This document shows positions 1-7,231 of a stretch of 15,278 nucleotides of DNA, piece by piece (positions within the stretch are counted from its first letter, which is position 1; every line of letters begins with the position of its first letter). The position numbers and the translations under genes are program-made. Source of the stretch: CAMQVM01 sp044433405 (GTDB taxonomy: Bacteria; Bacteroidota; Bacteroidia; Bacteroidales; Rikenellaceae); NCBI GenBank assembly GCA_044433405.1, contig JAWXTQ010000038.1:1-15278 (forward strand), written 5' to 3'. The notes under the pieces are model-generated. The model ran no database searches. It had not been told where the DNA came from and saw only the letters and a list, made by a program, of their open reading frames with translations.

Positions 1-1
1 A

Positions 2-982
2 CTATCTCTTGGTATTGCTTTGGTCGTTGTAGGGTCGATAATATGTGCCATATCTAGTGATTTGACGACCCTTATCGTAGGGCGCACATTGCAAGGTATA
101 TCCTGTTCGGCAATGTTTATAACGTGCCAAACGTGGCTTTCACAGAGCTCATCGAAGCAGAATATGGTCAAGACATTCGCTTATTTTTCTTTGGTGTTGA
201 CCATTGCCCCAATAGTAGCGCCTGCCTTGGGTGGTTTTATCACCGAATACTACTCTTGGCGTGCCTCATTTGTTCTGCTTGCAGTTTTGGGAGTGGTTAT
301 TTTTGCTATGGTTTTCCCAAGCAAGAGCCCATATCAATATCCAATAAAAGACCCAAAGAGCCTAAATCTTAAATCTACGGTTAAGGGTTATATAGATATT
401 GTTAAATCGCCTAAATTTAGGTCGCTCAATAATCTCGGTTTGATATTCTACTTCTACCAAAGTATGTTTATTGCAATGTCATCGTTTATGATTATTGATA
501 ACTTTGGGTTGAGTCCTACTAAGTACGGACTTCTCACTATACCTATTGTCGTGGCGCTTATTGTGGGTAGATTTCCAACGCTCTATATCTCGAATAAATT
601 TGGAAATAGAGCAGCCTTTACATTTAATATCGTATCTATTTTGCTCTCTGCAATAGCATCAATTGCTTTTTATGCTATCACAGAAACCTATAACCTCTGG
701 ATTGTATTAGCATCTGTTACAGTTTTTAATTTTGGATTTTGTGGCTACAATATTCTCTCTCTTAGTAGTATGATGATAATTTATAACGAAGATAAAGGGC
801 GTGTATCAGCTACAAATAACTTCTTTGTGCAAGTGGCTAATTATCTAGGTGTCTTAGCAGTGCAGATACTGTTTGCCTGCAATATTAGCACCTATAACAT
901 ATTTTATCTTTTCTCGATTTTTTTATTATTGGGAACACTATTGGCAACTATACAGCTTGTAAAATCATTTAAGATTAATTAA
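2..982 (+). CDS. MFS transporter, Bcr/CflA-like drug exporter (5' end missing)
   Basis: This reading frame is open from the first bases of the window, so the gene starts upstream; 326 residues are visible. The TTG at 20 is simply an internal Leu codon. The visible part is very hydrophobic, with about ten membrane-spanning stretches. It contains the segment GRTLQGISCSAM, typical of TM4 of 12-TM drug/H+ antiporters, and LTIAPIVAPALGGFI, matching antiporter motif C in TM5 of the Bcr/CflA group. That group is known to export drugs such as bicyclomycin across the inner membrane using the proton gradient; the substrate here cannot be read from sequence. Family members are around 400 residues, so roughly 70-80 N-terminal residues are lost. 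The gene ends in TAA, about 90 bp before the start of the next gene, which has its own promoter-like box. Confidence 0.85.
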   Translation, partial: LSLGIALVVVGSIICAISSDLTTLIVGRTLQGISCSAMFITCQTWLSQSSSKQNMVKTFAYFSLVLTIAPIVAPALGGFITEYYSWRASFVLLAVLGVVIFAMVFPSKSPYQYPIKDPKSLNLKSTVKGYIDIVKSPKFRSLNNLGLIFYFYQSMFIAMSSFMIIDNFGLSPTKYGLLTIPIVVALIVGRFPTLYISNKFGNRAAFTFNIVSILLSAIASIAFYAITETYNLWIVLASVTVFNFGFCGYNILSLSSMMIIYNEDKGRVSATNNFFVQVANYLGVLAVQILFACNISTYNIFYLFSIFLLLGTLLATIQLVKSFKIN

Positions 983-1041
983 TCTAATTTATCTAAAGTA
1001 GCAAATATTCAGATTTTTTATGTATTATACGATAATTTTTA

Positions 1042-1049
1042 TATATTTG
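1042..1049 (+). promoter_or_regulatory. -7 promoter box (TATATTTG)
   Basis: The octamer TATATTTG fits the Bacteroidota -7 consensus TAnnTTTG. It lies 26 bp before the ATG at 1076 in an AT-rich intergenic stretch. No convincing -33 TTTG is visible. It overlaps the alternative GTG start codon at 1049, which argues that the GTG is not used. Confidence 0.45.
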
Positions 1050-1075
1050 TGCAAAAAATTAAGATAATTTATTCT

Positions 1076-2593
1076 ATGCGAAGACATTTAACAGGCAAAA
1101 AAATAGTTTTGCTACTCTCTATAGGTGTTATATTAGGTGTTGGGGTTATGGTTAGCTTTAATCATGTGATGCGAGTAACTACAAGTAACGAATCTTGCGA
1201 AGCGTGTCATGTGCATCCGCATGCTACAGAGACTTGGAAAAAGTCAATACACTACAACAATAGCACAGGCACAAAGGTTAATTGCATAGATTGTCATTTA
1301 CCCTCTAAAGAGTCACCTGATTACACAAGTGCAAAAATTAAACTTGGAGTGAAAGATTTGTGGGGTTATATAACTAAAGATAGTATAGATTTTAATTGGG
1401 ATGAGAAGGGTAGACTTGAAAATGCTATCCATTTTGTTGATAACAACTCTTGTATAGAGTGCCATGTGAATCTCTATCCAAGTGGGATAAGTGATCAAGC
1501 AATTACATCTCACTTATATTGGGAGGATAATCACGAGAAACTAGATATTCAATGTATTAGTTGTCATCTAGATGCAGGACACTATAATCCTAACTATTCG
1601 CATGGTCAGCTGGTTGATGTTCCGCGTCCGATAGTCTCTGATGAGGATTTGTTTAAGGAGGCTACAATAGTTGAAACTTTTGAGAATTTTACTGAACGAA
1701 TACCTGGTAGCGTTGTTGAGTTTAATATGATTGCCATTGAGGGAGGAACTTTTAAAATGGGAAGTCCAGATAGCGAAAAGTTTAGAAATAGCGATGAGTC
1801 GCCACTGCGTAATGTGACGTTAGATGACTTTTTTATTGCTGAGATTGAAACCTCGTGGGATGAGTATTATACCTTTTATATAGAGACAATGTCTGAGGGG
1901 CGAACACCTCCTGACTCAGTTTATGCGCGTAATACTACCTATCCTATGGCCGATGCAATTAGTGGTCCTACACCCCCTTTTGGAATCCCTGATCAAGGTT
2001 GGGGCGCAGGGAAACGCCCTGCAATAACAATGACCCACTATGCAGCCCAAACATATTGCCAATGGTTGAGTGCTAAAACAGGTAAGAACTATCGACTTCC
2101 TACTGAAGCTGAATGGGAGTATGTTGCACGAGCTGGTAGTGATGAGCCATATTTCTTTGGTGGTAAGCCATCTAGTTACTCTAATCAAGGGTTTATTCGT
2201 AAGTTTATTGATGCTGATACATCTAAAATAGCTAGTTACTTTGTCTATTCAGCCAATGCAATGGGCAAGAGTGAGTTGCCAGAACAGAGCAAGGCTAATC
2301 CTTGGGGAGTGAAAAATATGCAAGGTAACGTAATGGAATATTGTCTAGATAAATATGACCCTAATGCCTACTCTTTAACCTCATTAGATGTTGCAAACCC
2401 ACTAAATAGTAGCGGTGAGGAGCATGTGGTTAGAGGAGGTTCGTTTGTTAGTGATGCCTCAGAGTTAAGAGCTGCTGCACGCTCAAAAACAAAACATGAA
2501 GATTGGCTGCGCACAGACCCACAAAACCCTAAGAGTATTTGGTGGTACTCTGACACAAATCGTATAGGGTTTAGGGTTGTATGTGAGTGGTAG
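1076..2593 (+). CDS. Membrane-anchored tetraheme cytochrome c (NapC/NrfH type) fused to a SUMF1/FGE-like domain
   Basis: This 505-residue protein joins two families. Residues 1-30 give a basic start and one membrane anchor (about 10-28), as in NapC/NirT/NrfH quinol-oxidising cytochromes. Four c-type heme motifs follow: CEACH (41-45), CIDCH (70-74), CIECH (126-130) and CISCH (160-164). From about residue 215 to the end is a SUMF1 (formylglycine-generating-enzyme fold) domain, with EGGTFKMGS (222-230), RLPTEAEWEYVARAG (340-354), GNVMEYC (417-423), VVRGGSF (452-458) and a terminal GFRVVCEW. Where FGE has its two catalytic cysteines after the GGS motif, this protein has Ser459 and Leu464, so FGE-type catalysis is unlikely. 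I infer an inner-membrane electron-transfer protein with a periplasmic binding or scaffold domain. No nrfA-like pentaheme partner lies beside it. A GTG at 1049 would add nine residues but overlaps a promoter-like box, so the ATG is preferred. The next gene follows after 30 bp. Confidence 0.85.
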   Translation: MRRHLTGKKIVLLLSIGVILGVGVMVSFNHVMRVTTSNESCEACHVHPHATETWKKSIHYNNSTGTKVNCIDCHLPSKESPDYTSAKIKLGVKDLWGYITKDSIDFNWDEKGRLENAIHFVDNNSCIECHVNLYPSGISDQAITSHLYWEDNHEKLDIQCISCHLDAGHYNPNYSHGQLVDVPRPIVSDEDLFKEATIVETFENFTERIPGSVVEFNMIAIEGGTFKMGSPDSEKFRNSDESPLRNVTLDDFFIAEIETSWDEYYTFYIETMSEGRTPPDSVYARNTTYPMADAISGPTPPFGIPDQGWGAGKRPAITMTHYAAQTYCQWLSAKTGKNYRLPTEAEWEYVARAGSDEPYFFGGKPSSYSNQGFIRKFIDADTSKIASYFVYSANAMGKSELPEQSKANPWGVKNMQGNVMEYCLDKYDPNAYSLTSLDVANPLNSSGEEHVVRGGSFVSDASELRAAARSKTKHEDWLRTDPQNPKSIWWYSDTNRIGFRVVCEW

Positions 2594-2623
2594 TTGAAAG
2601 TTTAAAAATTTAAAAATTTCAAA

Positions 2624-4762
2624 ATGAGATATACAGCTAAACTATTCGTTGTTTTTATGCTCTATTTTACAATTAAGAGCAATGCGACGGAGCAAAATTG
2701 GACATTAATTACCCCTGATTCAGATTTGCTACCAACATCTTTAATCCCATATCCCGAAAAGGTAGTCCGTTATAAAGGGGAGTTTCGATTTAATCACTTT
2801 ATACCAGTCTTTGCAGACATTGATAGTGTAGAACTTCTGAATATGGAGATGAATGAGTTGTCACACTATTGGGATAGTGATAGTAGAGGTGATGGTTGTA
2901 GAGTGGAGTTTTTGAAGTTAATCGACGACAATAGTTCACAACAACAAGGCGAGTATAAGTTAGAGAGTAGTAGTGGTGTTGTGAAGATATACGCAACAGG
3001 ATATGAGGGGTATTTTAATGCAATACAAACATTAAGACAGCTAGTTTATAGGCGTAATAAGTCGTTAATATTGCCAAATTGCACGATCTCAGATAAGCCA
3101 GCATTTTCAGTTAGAGGAGTTATGTTAGATGTAGGTCGTAATTATATGTCACCGACTTTTATTAAAAATGTGATGAGGCGATTGTCATATTATAAAATTA
3201 ACACACTGCATCTTCACTTTACCGATGATCCAGCGTGGAGAGTATACGTAAATAAATATCCTCAATTAACCGATTCTTCCTCTTTTTGGCCAACCAGACA
3301 ACCTGGTAAATTTTATAGTCAGCAGGAGATTAAAGACTTAGTTGATTACTGCGCTACACTCAATGTTAGAGTGATACCTGAGATTGATATGCCAGGTCAT
3401 AGCAAATCTTTTACTAGAGCAATAGGTGTTGAGATGCAGAGTGAAGATGGGATAGCTGTATTGAAAGATGCGCTATCGGAGATTATTCCTCTATTTAGAG
3501 ATTCTCTATTTCACATAGGTTCAGATGAGGTGCATTTTACTATGCCTGAGTTTATGCCTGAGATGATAAAATATATTAGAGGTTTTGGCAAAGAGGTGGT
3601 AGTTTGGAATCCAGGATTTGTTCCTGATAATGATGCAATCAAAATGTTGTGGTGTGAAAATGAGGCAGGAGCTCAGCTAGACAAGTCGTCGCGTTATATT
3701 GATACTAATGGCTTCTATCTCGATTATATGGAGTCACAAGGGGGCGTTTTGCAAACTTTCTTTCAACAACCTTGTGAGGTAAAATATCAAAACAATAACG
3801 CACTAGGGAGTGTTATGTGTGTATGGACTGACGGAGCGTTAAGTTCAGAAGATAGAGTTTTAGAGCAATATCCTTTTTATCCATGTTTGTTGACCTTCGC
3901 AGAGAGGGTTTGGCGCGGCGCAAATGAGAAACGTAGAGATTTGATGGCAAAGTTGCCACTCGCTGGTAGCGATGAAATGGTTGCATTTGCAGAGTTTGAA
4001 TCTCGTTTAGCCTACCATCGTGATACCTATTTCAAAGGAGTTCCATTCTCTTATGTTAAGCAGTCAGATATTCAATGGCGTTTGATAGGACCATTTAATC
4101 ATGAGGGTGATAATAGTATGTCGTTTGAGCCAGAACAATCAATTAAGAGCGAATATATTGTAGGCGATACAATAATAAAATGGAACGAGACAATAGCTTA
4201 TGGTGGATTGGTGCAGATACGCAACTTATATACAATGTTTAACATGCACAACAAAAGATACCAACCAGAGCATTGGCCAACCGTTATGTCTGCGTCGGTG
4301 GGTATTGACGATGGAACTTGCTACGCTTTAACCTACATTAAAAGTGACAAAGATCAAGACGTGTATTTGATGTTTGGTATTAATGGAATGTGGGGACATT
4401 CGGGAGGTTACAGAACATCTCGTGCCCCAGAGCAAGGAGAGTGGGATTTTAGTGGTGGTGATTTATGGATTAACGATAAAAGAATTGAACCTCCGTATTG
4501 GAATTTCGAGAGTCTGGCTTGGGGTGGCTGGGGGCGTGGTCGCATAGAGACTCCCCTTACTGAAGAGGGGTATTTTTATCGCCCTCCAATTAAGATAAAC
4601 TTAAAAAAAGGATATAATAAAGTGTTAGTTAAGAGTGTTTTTGGTCATTGGAAAGGCGATGACGGAGAGCGAAAATGGCAGTTTTGTTTTATCCCAGTCA
4701 ATTGGGATGGTAGCCACTACACTGAAGTTGAGGGGCTAGAGTTTGTTAGTAATTACAATTAA
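2624..4762 (+). CDS. Secreted beta-N-acetylhexosaminidase, glycoside hydrolase family 20
   Basis: This 712-residue enzyme is expected to remove terminal beta-linked GlcNAc or GalNAc from glycans. A hydrophobic N-terminus ending FTIKSNA looks like a type I signal peptide (cleavage near residue 21, no lipobox), so it is probably periplasmic or surface-located. Residues ~35-155 resemble the GH20 N-terminal domain. The (beta/alpha)8 catalytic domain covers ~160-440, with RGVMLDVGRNYMSP (164-177), LHLHFTDDPAWR (195-206), PEIDMPGH (252-259) and the catalytic Asp301-Glu302 pair in HIGSDEV. In GH20 the Asp orients the substrate acetamido group and the Glu is the general acid/base. Residues ~480-712 are rich in Trp, Gly and aromatics and do not match a module I can name; an accessory beta-sandwich is a guess. 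It sits 30 bp after the cytochrome-SUMF1 gene and is probably cotranscribed. Substrates could be host mucin or peptidoglycan/chitin-type oligosaccharides; the sequence does not decide. Confidence 0.92.
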   Translation: MRYTAKLFVVFMLYFTIKSNATEQNWTLITPDSDLLPTSLIPYPEKVVRYKGEFRFNHFIPVFADIDSVELLNMEMNELSHYWDSDSRGDGCRVEFLKLIDDNSSQQQGEYKLESSSGVVKIYATGYEGYFNAIQTLRQLVYRRNKSLILPNCTISDKPAFSVRGVMLDVGRNYMSPTFIKNVMRRLSYYKINTLHLHFTDDPAWRVYVNKYPQLTDSSSFWPTRQPGKFYSQQEIKDLVDYCATLNVRVIPEIDMPGHSKSFTRAIGVEMQSEDGIAVLKDALSEIIPLFRDSLFHIGSDEVHFTMPEFMPEMIKYIRGFGKEVVVWNPGFVPDNDAIKMLWCENEAGAQLDKSSRYIDTNGFYLDYMESQGGVLQTFFQQPCEVKYQNNNALGSVMCVWTDGALSSEDRVLEQYPFYPCLLTFAERVWRGANEKRRDLMAKLPLAGSDEMVAFAEFESRLAYHRDTYFKGVPFSYVKQSDIQWRLIGPFNHEGDNSMSFEPEQSIKSEYIVGDTIIKWNETIAYGGLVQIRNLYTMFNMHNKRYQPEHWPTVMSASVGIDDGTCYALTYIKSDKDQDVYLMFGINGMWGHSGGYRTSRAPEQGEWDFSGGDLWINDKRIEPPYWNFESLAWGGWGRGRIETPLTEEGYFYRPPIKINLKKGYNKVLVKSVFGHWKGDDGERKWQFCFIPVNWDGSHYTEVEGLEFVSNYN

Positions 4763-4764
4763 AA

Positions 4765-5988
4765 CATAAAGACCTGAAACACTTTTCAAAACTTAAGCAT
4801 CTATTAATAGTTGTGCTGCTTGTTACAACTGCAATATCTTGTAATAGTGATAGTAAAATATTAGTAAGGGTGAAATCCTTTCGGTAGATTTAACGGCATC
4901 ATTGAAAGAATCAATAAAGATAAACTTTTCAGATTTGATCTATTCTCTCGATTACATTCAGCTAGATTCTGAGCCCTATGGCTATTGTACGCATATAATC
5001 AATGTGTCAGAAAATTATATAACAGGATATGTGCAAAACGAAAATACAGTGAAGTTATTTGACAGAAAAACTGGGAAGTTCTTGTGTAAAATTGGTGATA
5101 GAGGTAATGGTCAAGGCGAGTACACTCAGTTTAATAATGTATATATTAGTAAAGATGAAAAAAATGTTTTTCTACATACTTATCCTGCGAATAAAGAGAT
5201 TAGAGTTTATGGTATTGACGGAGCGTATCAATCCAGCATTCCAGTTACTTACAACGAAAAAATGAATGTTAGTTCATTCTATGTTGACAACGATGCCAAA
5301 CGAGTTGTATTGGCTTTTTCCTCTCTGGCCGAAGATGCTGAGAGTATCTTAATAGTGCAAGATTTTGAGGGTAATGTGATACAATCTATTGATGTTAGTG
5401 TCTGAGAGCAGGGCTCAGGTAATCTACAGCAACTTGGTGGTAAGTTTTTATTTATCGAAAAAATAATTTTAATAGAGTAGACACACTTTATCACTAGAAT
5501 ATAAAGGATAATGTATTAGAGCCAACATTTGTGGCTTATCTTACTGGGGTGAAAAAATGTGACTCTTTTTGTGAAGACTCAAGACCTGTATCATACATTG
5601 ATTTAGGAAGATATTATTGTTGCTATCATCAGATTCCTGAGTATGCTGTCAATTCTAAAGGTGAGTCTATTCTTCGGGATTTCAAGCAACAAGCTATTTG
5701 TTGATCGACAAAGAGAGTGGTAAAGCGGGTATCGCAACCATAAATAATGACCTTGGATACACAGACGAGCAACTTATTCGTTGGACGTATGATGTTACAA
5801 ATAATGATGGAATTATATTTCGTTCGTATGATCCTACTGCTTTAGTTGAACAGTTGACAAGGGTGAGAGGGCAGATGAACGAAGAAAATGATGCAGCTAA
5901 AATTATTGACATCGACAATCTTATCTCTAGTATCGACCAGGAGGGGAATAATGTTGTTATGTATGGTTATTTGAGAAGTGATGATTAA
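4765..5988 (+). pseudogene. Decayed 6-bladed beta-propeller lipoprotein
   Basis: Joining three reading frames rebuilds one protein of about 400 residues. The first part (4765-4857) is a lipoprotein signal with hydrophobic core LLIVVLLVTTAIS and a lipobox Cys at 4840-4842. A one-base deletion in the A-run at 4855-4858 moves the frame to the part starting NISKGEILSVDLTASLKE, which holds propeller-like repeats such as KLFDRKTGKFLCKIGDRGNG. A TGA at 5403 interrupts it, the sequence resumes as EQGSGNLQQLGGKF, and a deletion in the A-run at 5458-5463 shifts it again. A TAG at 5495 breaks the next part (NIKDNVLEPTF), and a deletion in the T-run at 5680-5682 leads to the last part, FQATSYLLIDKESGKAG, ending at 5988. 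No ATG, GTG or TTG is in place ahead of the signal peptide. The pattern (lipoprotein, RGNGQGEY, length near 400) fits the Bacteroidales 6-bladed beta-propeller family of unknown role. Short open stretches at 4902-5405 and 5698-5988 are fragments, not genes. Confidence 0.8.
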
Positions 5989-6003
5989 TACTCTGGGTAT
6001 TAC

Positions 6004-6055
6004 GCTCGGTGAACAGCTCATTAATCATTAATTATTATCGGTGTTAATCACTATT
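6004..6055. repeat. Direct repeat, left copy (~52 bp)
   Basis: This copy begins GCTCGGTGAACAGC and ends GTTAATCACTATT. It matches 6196-6248 at about 90%, with a few substitutions and one indel. The two copies start 192 bp apart and bracket the multi-hairpin element. It lies between two convergent genes. Confidence 0.8.
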
Positions 6056-6064
6056 CTAACACTA

Positions 6065-6185
6065 CGCCACCCTGCATTTTTGCTATGCAAAAATGCTTTT
6101 AACGGGCGGTGGCGAAGCTGAGATCTGGACTCTCCTTGCGGAGGGCAGGGGTCGTAACGACCCCTTTGGAGAAACTTCGTTTCTC
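6065..6185. repeat. Multi-hairpin intergenic element
   Basis: Four or more perfect inverted repeats are packed into about 120 bp. An outer stem CGCCACC/GGTGGCG (6065-6071 with 6108-6114) encloses a 10-bp stem GCATTTTTGC/GCAAAAATGC (6074-6083 with 6087-6096). Then come CTCC/GGAG (6132-6135 with 6140-6143), GGGGTCG/CGACCCC (6148-6154 with 6158-6164, loop TAA) and GAGAAAC/GTTTCTC (6169-6175 with 6179-6185, loop TTC). The element is visibly richer in GC than its surroundings. It could be a dispersed palindromic (REP/MITE-like) repeat, a structured RNA or a cluster of terminators. No transposase is present. Confidence 0.65.
6074..6100 (+). terminator. Possible intrinsic terminator
   Basis: A perfect 10-bp stem with loop TAT is followed directly by TTTT on the plus strand, downstream of the decayed propeller gene. 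The stem itself is AT-rich in the middle, so it may be weak. On the minus strand no T-run follows, so it would act for plus-strand transcripts only. Confidence 0.45.
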
Positions 6186-6195
6186 TCTTGCTCAT

Positions 6196-6248
6196 GCTCG
6201 GTGAACAGCCATGTTAATCATTAATCATTATCGGCGTTAATCACTATT
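6196..6248. repeat. Direct repeat, right copy (~53 bp)
   Basis: This is the second copy of the repeat at 6004-6055. Its right end includes the stop codon (6244-6246) of the minus-strand radical SAM gene and the base pairs just inside it. Weaker similarity appears to continue a dozen bases further into the coding region (CTAACACTACGCC against TAACCCTACACC). Confidence 0.8.
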
Positions 6249-7203
6249 TAACCCTACACCCTTGATATAAACCACGCAATTTGAGCTCTTTCTCTAGGAG
6301 GTTTACTAACTGCTCATTTCGGATTTTACCCCAATTTCCTGAGTATGCTACGTGGCGCGGTGGAGCTTCGCCAGCAAAGCGTTCGATAATTAGCGATGGG
6401 CGTAAACGAGTTAGGATTTCGATAAATAGATTTATATACTCTTGTAGTTCGAAGAAATGGTAATCTTCACTATTTTGAGAATACTCTCTCTCCATAAGTG
6501 TGTTCTTGAACACTTGTAGTTGGTGAAATTTAATTGTGTCAATTTTAAGAGAGTTGATGATGTCGGTTTGCTCAATCATCATCTCTTTGCTCTCGCCTGG
6601 AAGGCCAAGGATGAAGTGTGCTCCGCAGTTTAATCCTCTCTCCTTTGTTAGCTCGATGGCCCTGATTGCATTTTCGATTGTGTCAGCGCGATTAACACGT
6701 TGAAGGGTTGTGTTGTGACACGACTCTACTCCATACTCTAGTGTTACATATTTGTGTTGCGCTAGGGTGGCAAAATAGTCTAATTTCTCTTCATCTATGC
6801 AATCTGGACGAGTGCCAATCACTACGCCTATAATGTCTGGGTGAGTTAATGCCTCATTGTAGATTGATTTTAGCTCTGCCAAAGGGGCATAAGTGTTAGA
6901 GTAGGCTTGAAAGTAGGCTAGAAAACTTTTTGAGTTTTGATAGCGTCGACTGTGAAACTCTATCCCCTCCTCAATTTGTGCAGTGATGCTTTTATGGCGG
7001 TCACAGTATGAGGGATTGAATGCATCGTTGGAGCAAAATGTGCAACCTCCACGCGATTTAGAGCCATCGCGGTTAGGGCATGTGAAACCAGCGTTGATAG
7101 CAACTTTCTGTATTCGTTGTCCATAAATCGATTTGAAATAGCGTGAGTAGCTATTCCATGGGCGATTATCTCCCCATTCAAATATTTTTGATTCAGCATT
7201 CAT
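6244..7203 (-). CDS. TIGR01212-family radical SAM protein (YhcC-like)
   Basis: This 319-residue protein has the unusual cysteine cluster of this family: GFTCPNRDG (Cys42) followed by GGCTFC (Cys54, Cys57), which should bind the [4Fe-4S] cluster that cleaves S-adenosylmethionine. The spacing C-x11-C-x2-C is wider than the standard CxxxCxxC and characteristic of TIGR01212/YhcC. Further landmarks are WGDNRPWNSYSRYFKSIYG at the N-terminus, GTRPDCI (about 131-137), TLEYGVES (about 153-160) and HFILGLPGES (about 196-205). The length is normal for the family, about 300-320 residues. Its substrate is not established; a role in RNA or protein modification is only a guess. The gene lies 28 bp downstream of the acyl-CoA reductase and has a promoter-like box in that gap, so it may be transcribed both with the upstream pair and on its own. 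Its stop codon lies inside a direct repeat. Confidence 0.9.
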   Translation of the reverse strand: MNAESKIFEWGDNRPWNSYSRYFKSIYGQRIQKVAINAGFTCPNRDGSKSRGGCTFCSNDAFNPSYCDRHKSITAQIEEGIEFHSRRYQNSKSFLAYFQAYSNTYAPLAELKSIYNEALTHPDIIGVVIGTRPDCIDEEKLDYFATLAQHKYVTLEYGVESCHNTTLQRVNRADTIENAIRAIELTKERGLNCGAHFILGLPGESKEMMIEQTDIINSLKIDTIKFHQLQVFKNTLMEREYSQNSEDYHFFELQEYINLFIEILTRLRPSLIIERFAGEAPPRHVAYSGNWGKIRNEQLVNLLEKELKLRGLYQGCRVK

Positions 7204-7208
7204 GGTTG

Positions 7209-7216
7209 CAAAAGTA
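7209..7216 (-). promoter_or_regulatory. -7 promoter box (TACTTTTG), nearly leaderless
   Basis: Read on the minus strand, TACTTTTG matches TAnnTTTG and ends 5 bases before the ATG of the radical SAM gene. Transcription starting about 7 bases downstream of the box would begin at or next to the start codon. A TTG about 16 bp upstream of the box is a weak candidate for the -33 element. Confidence 0.4.
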
Positions 7217-7231
7217 CAAATTAATCTCTAA

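Noticed and set aside
2594..2623. Regulatory palindrome of TTTAAAAATTT repeats before the GH20 gene
   Set aside because: It is a short A/T-only repeat in a 30-bp spacer, expected by chance in such AT-rich DNA; no operator-like symmetry beyond that.
4902..5405. A 167-codon stand-alone gene
   Set aside because: It starts at a TTG inside a longer homologous stretch and lacks the lipoprotein signal found one frame upstream; it is the middle of the decayed propeller gene.
5698..5988. A 96-codon stand-alone gene
   Set aside because: It starts at a TTG and continues the propeller protein after a one-base deletion, so it is the last fragment of the pseudogene.
6004..6248. CRISPR array
   Set aside because: There are only two repeat copies, about 52 bp long and 140 bp apart, with palindromic sequence between them and no cas genes.
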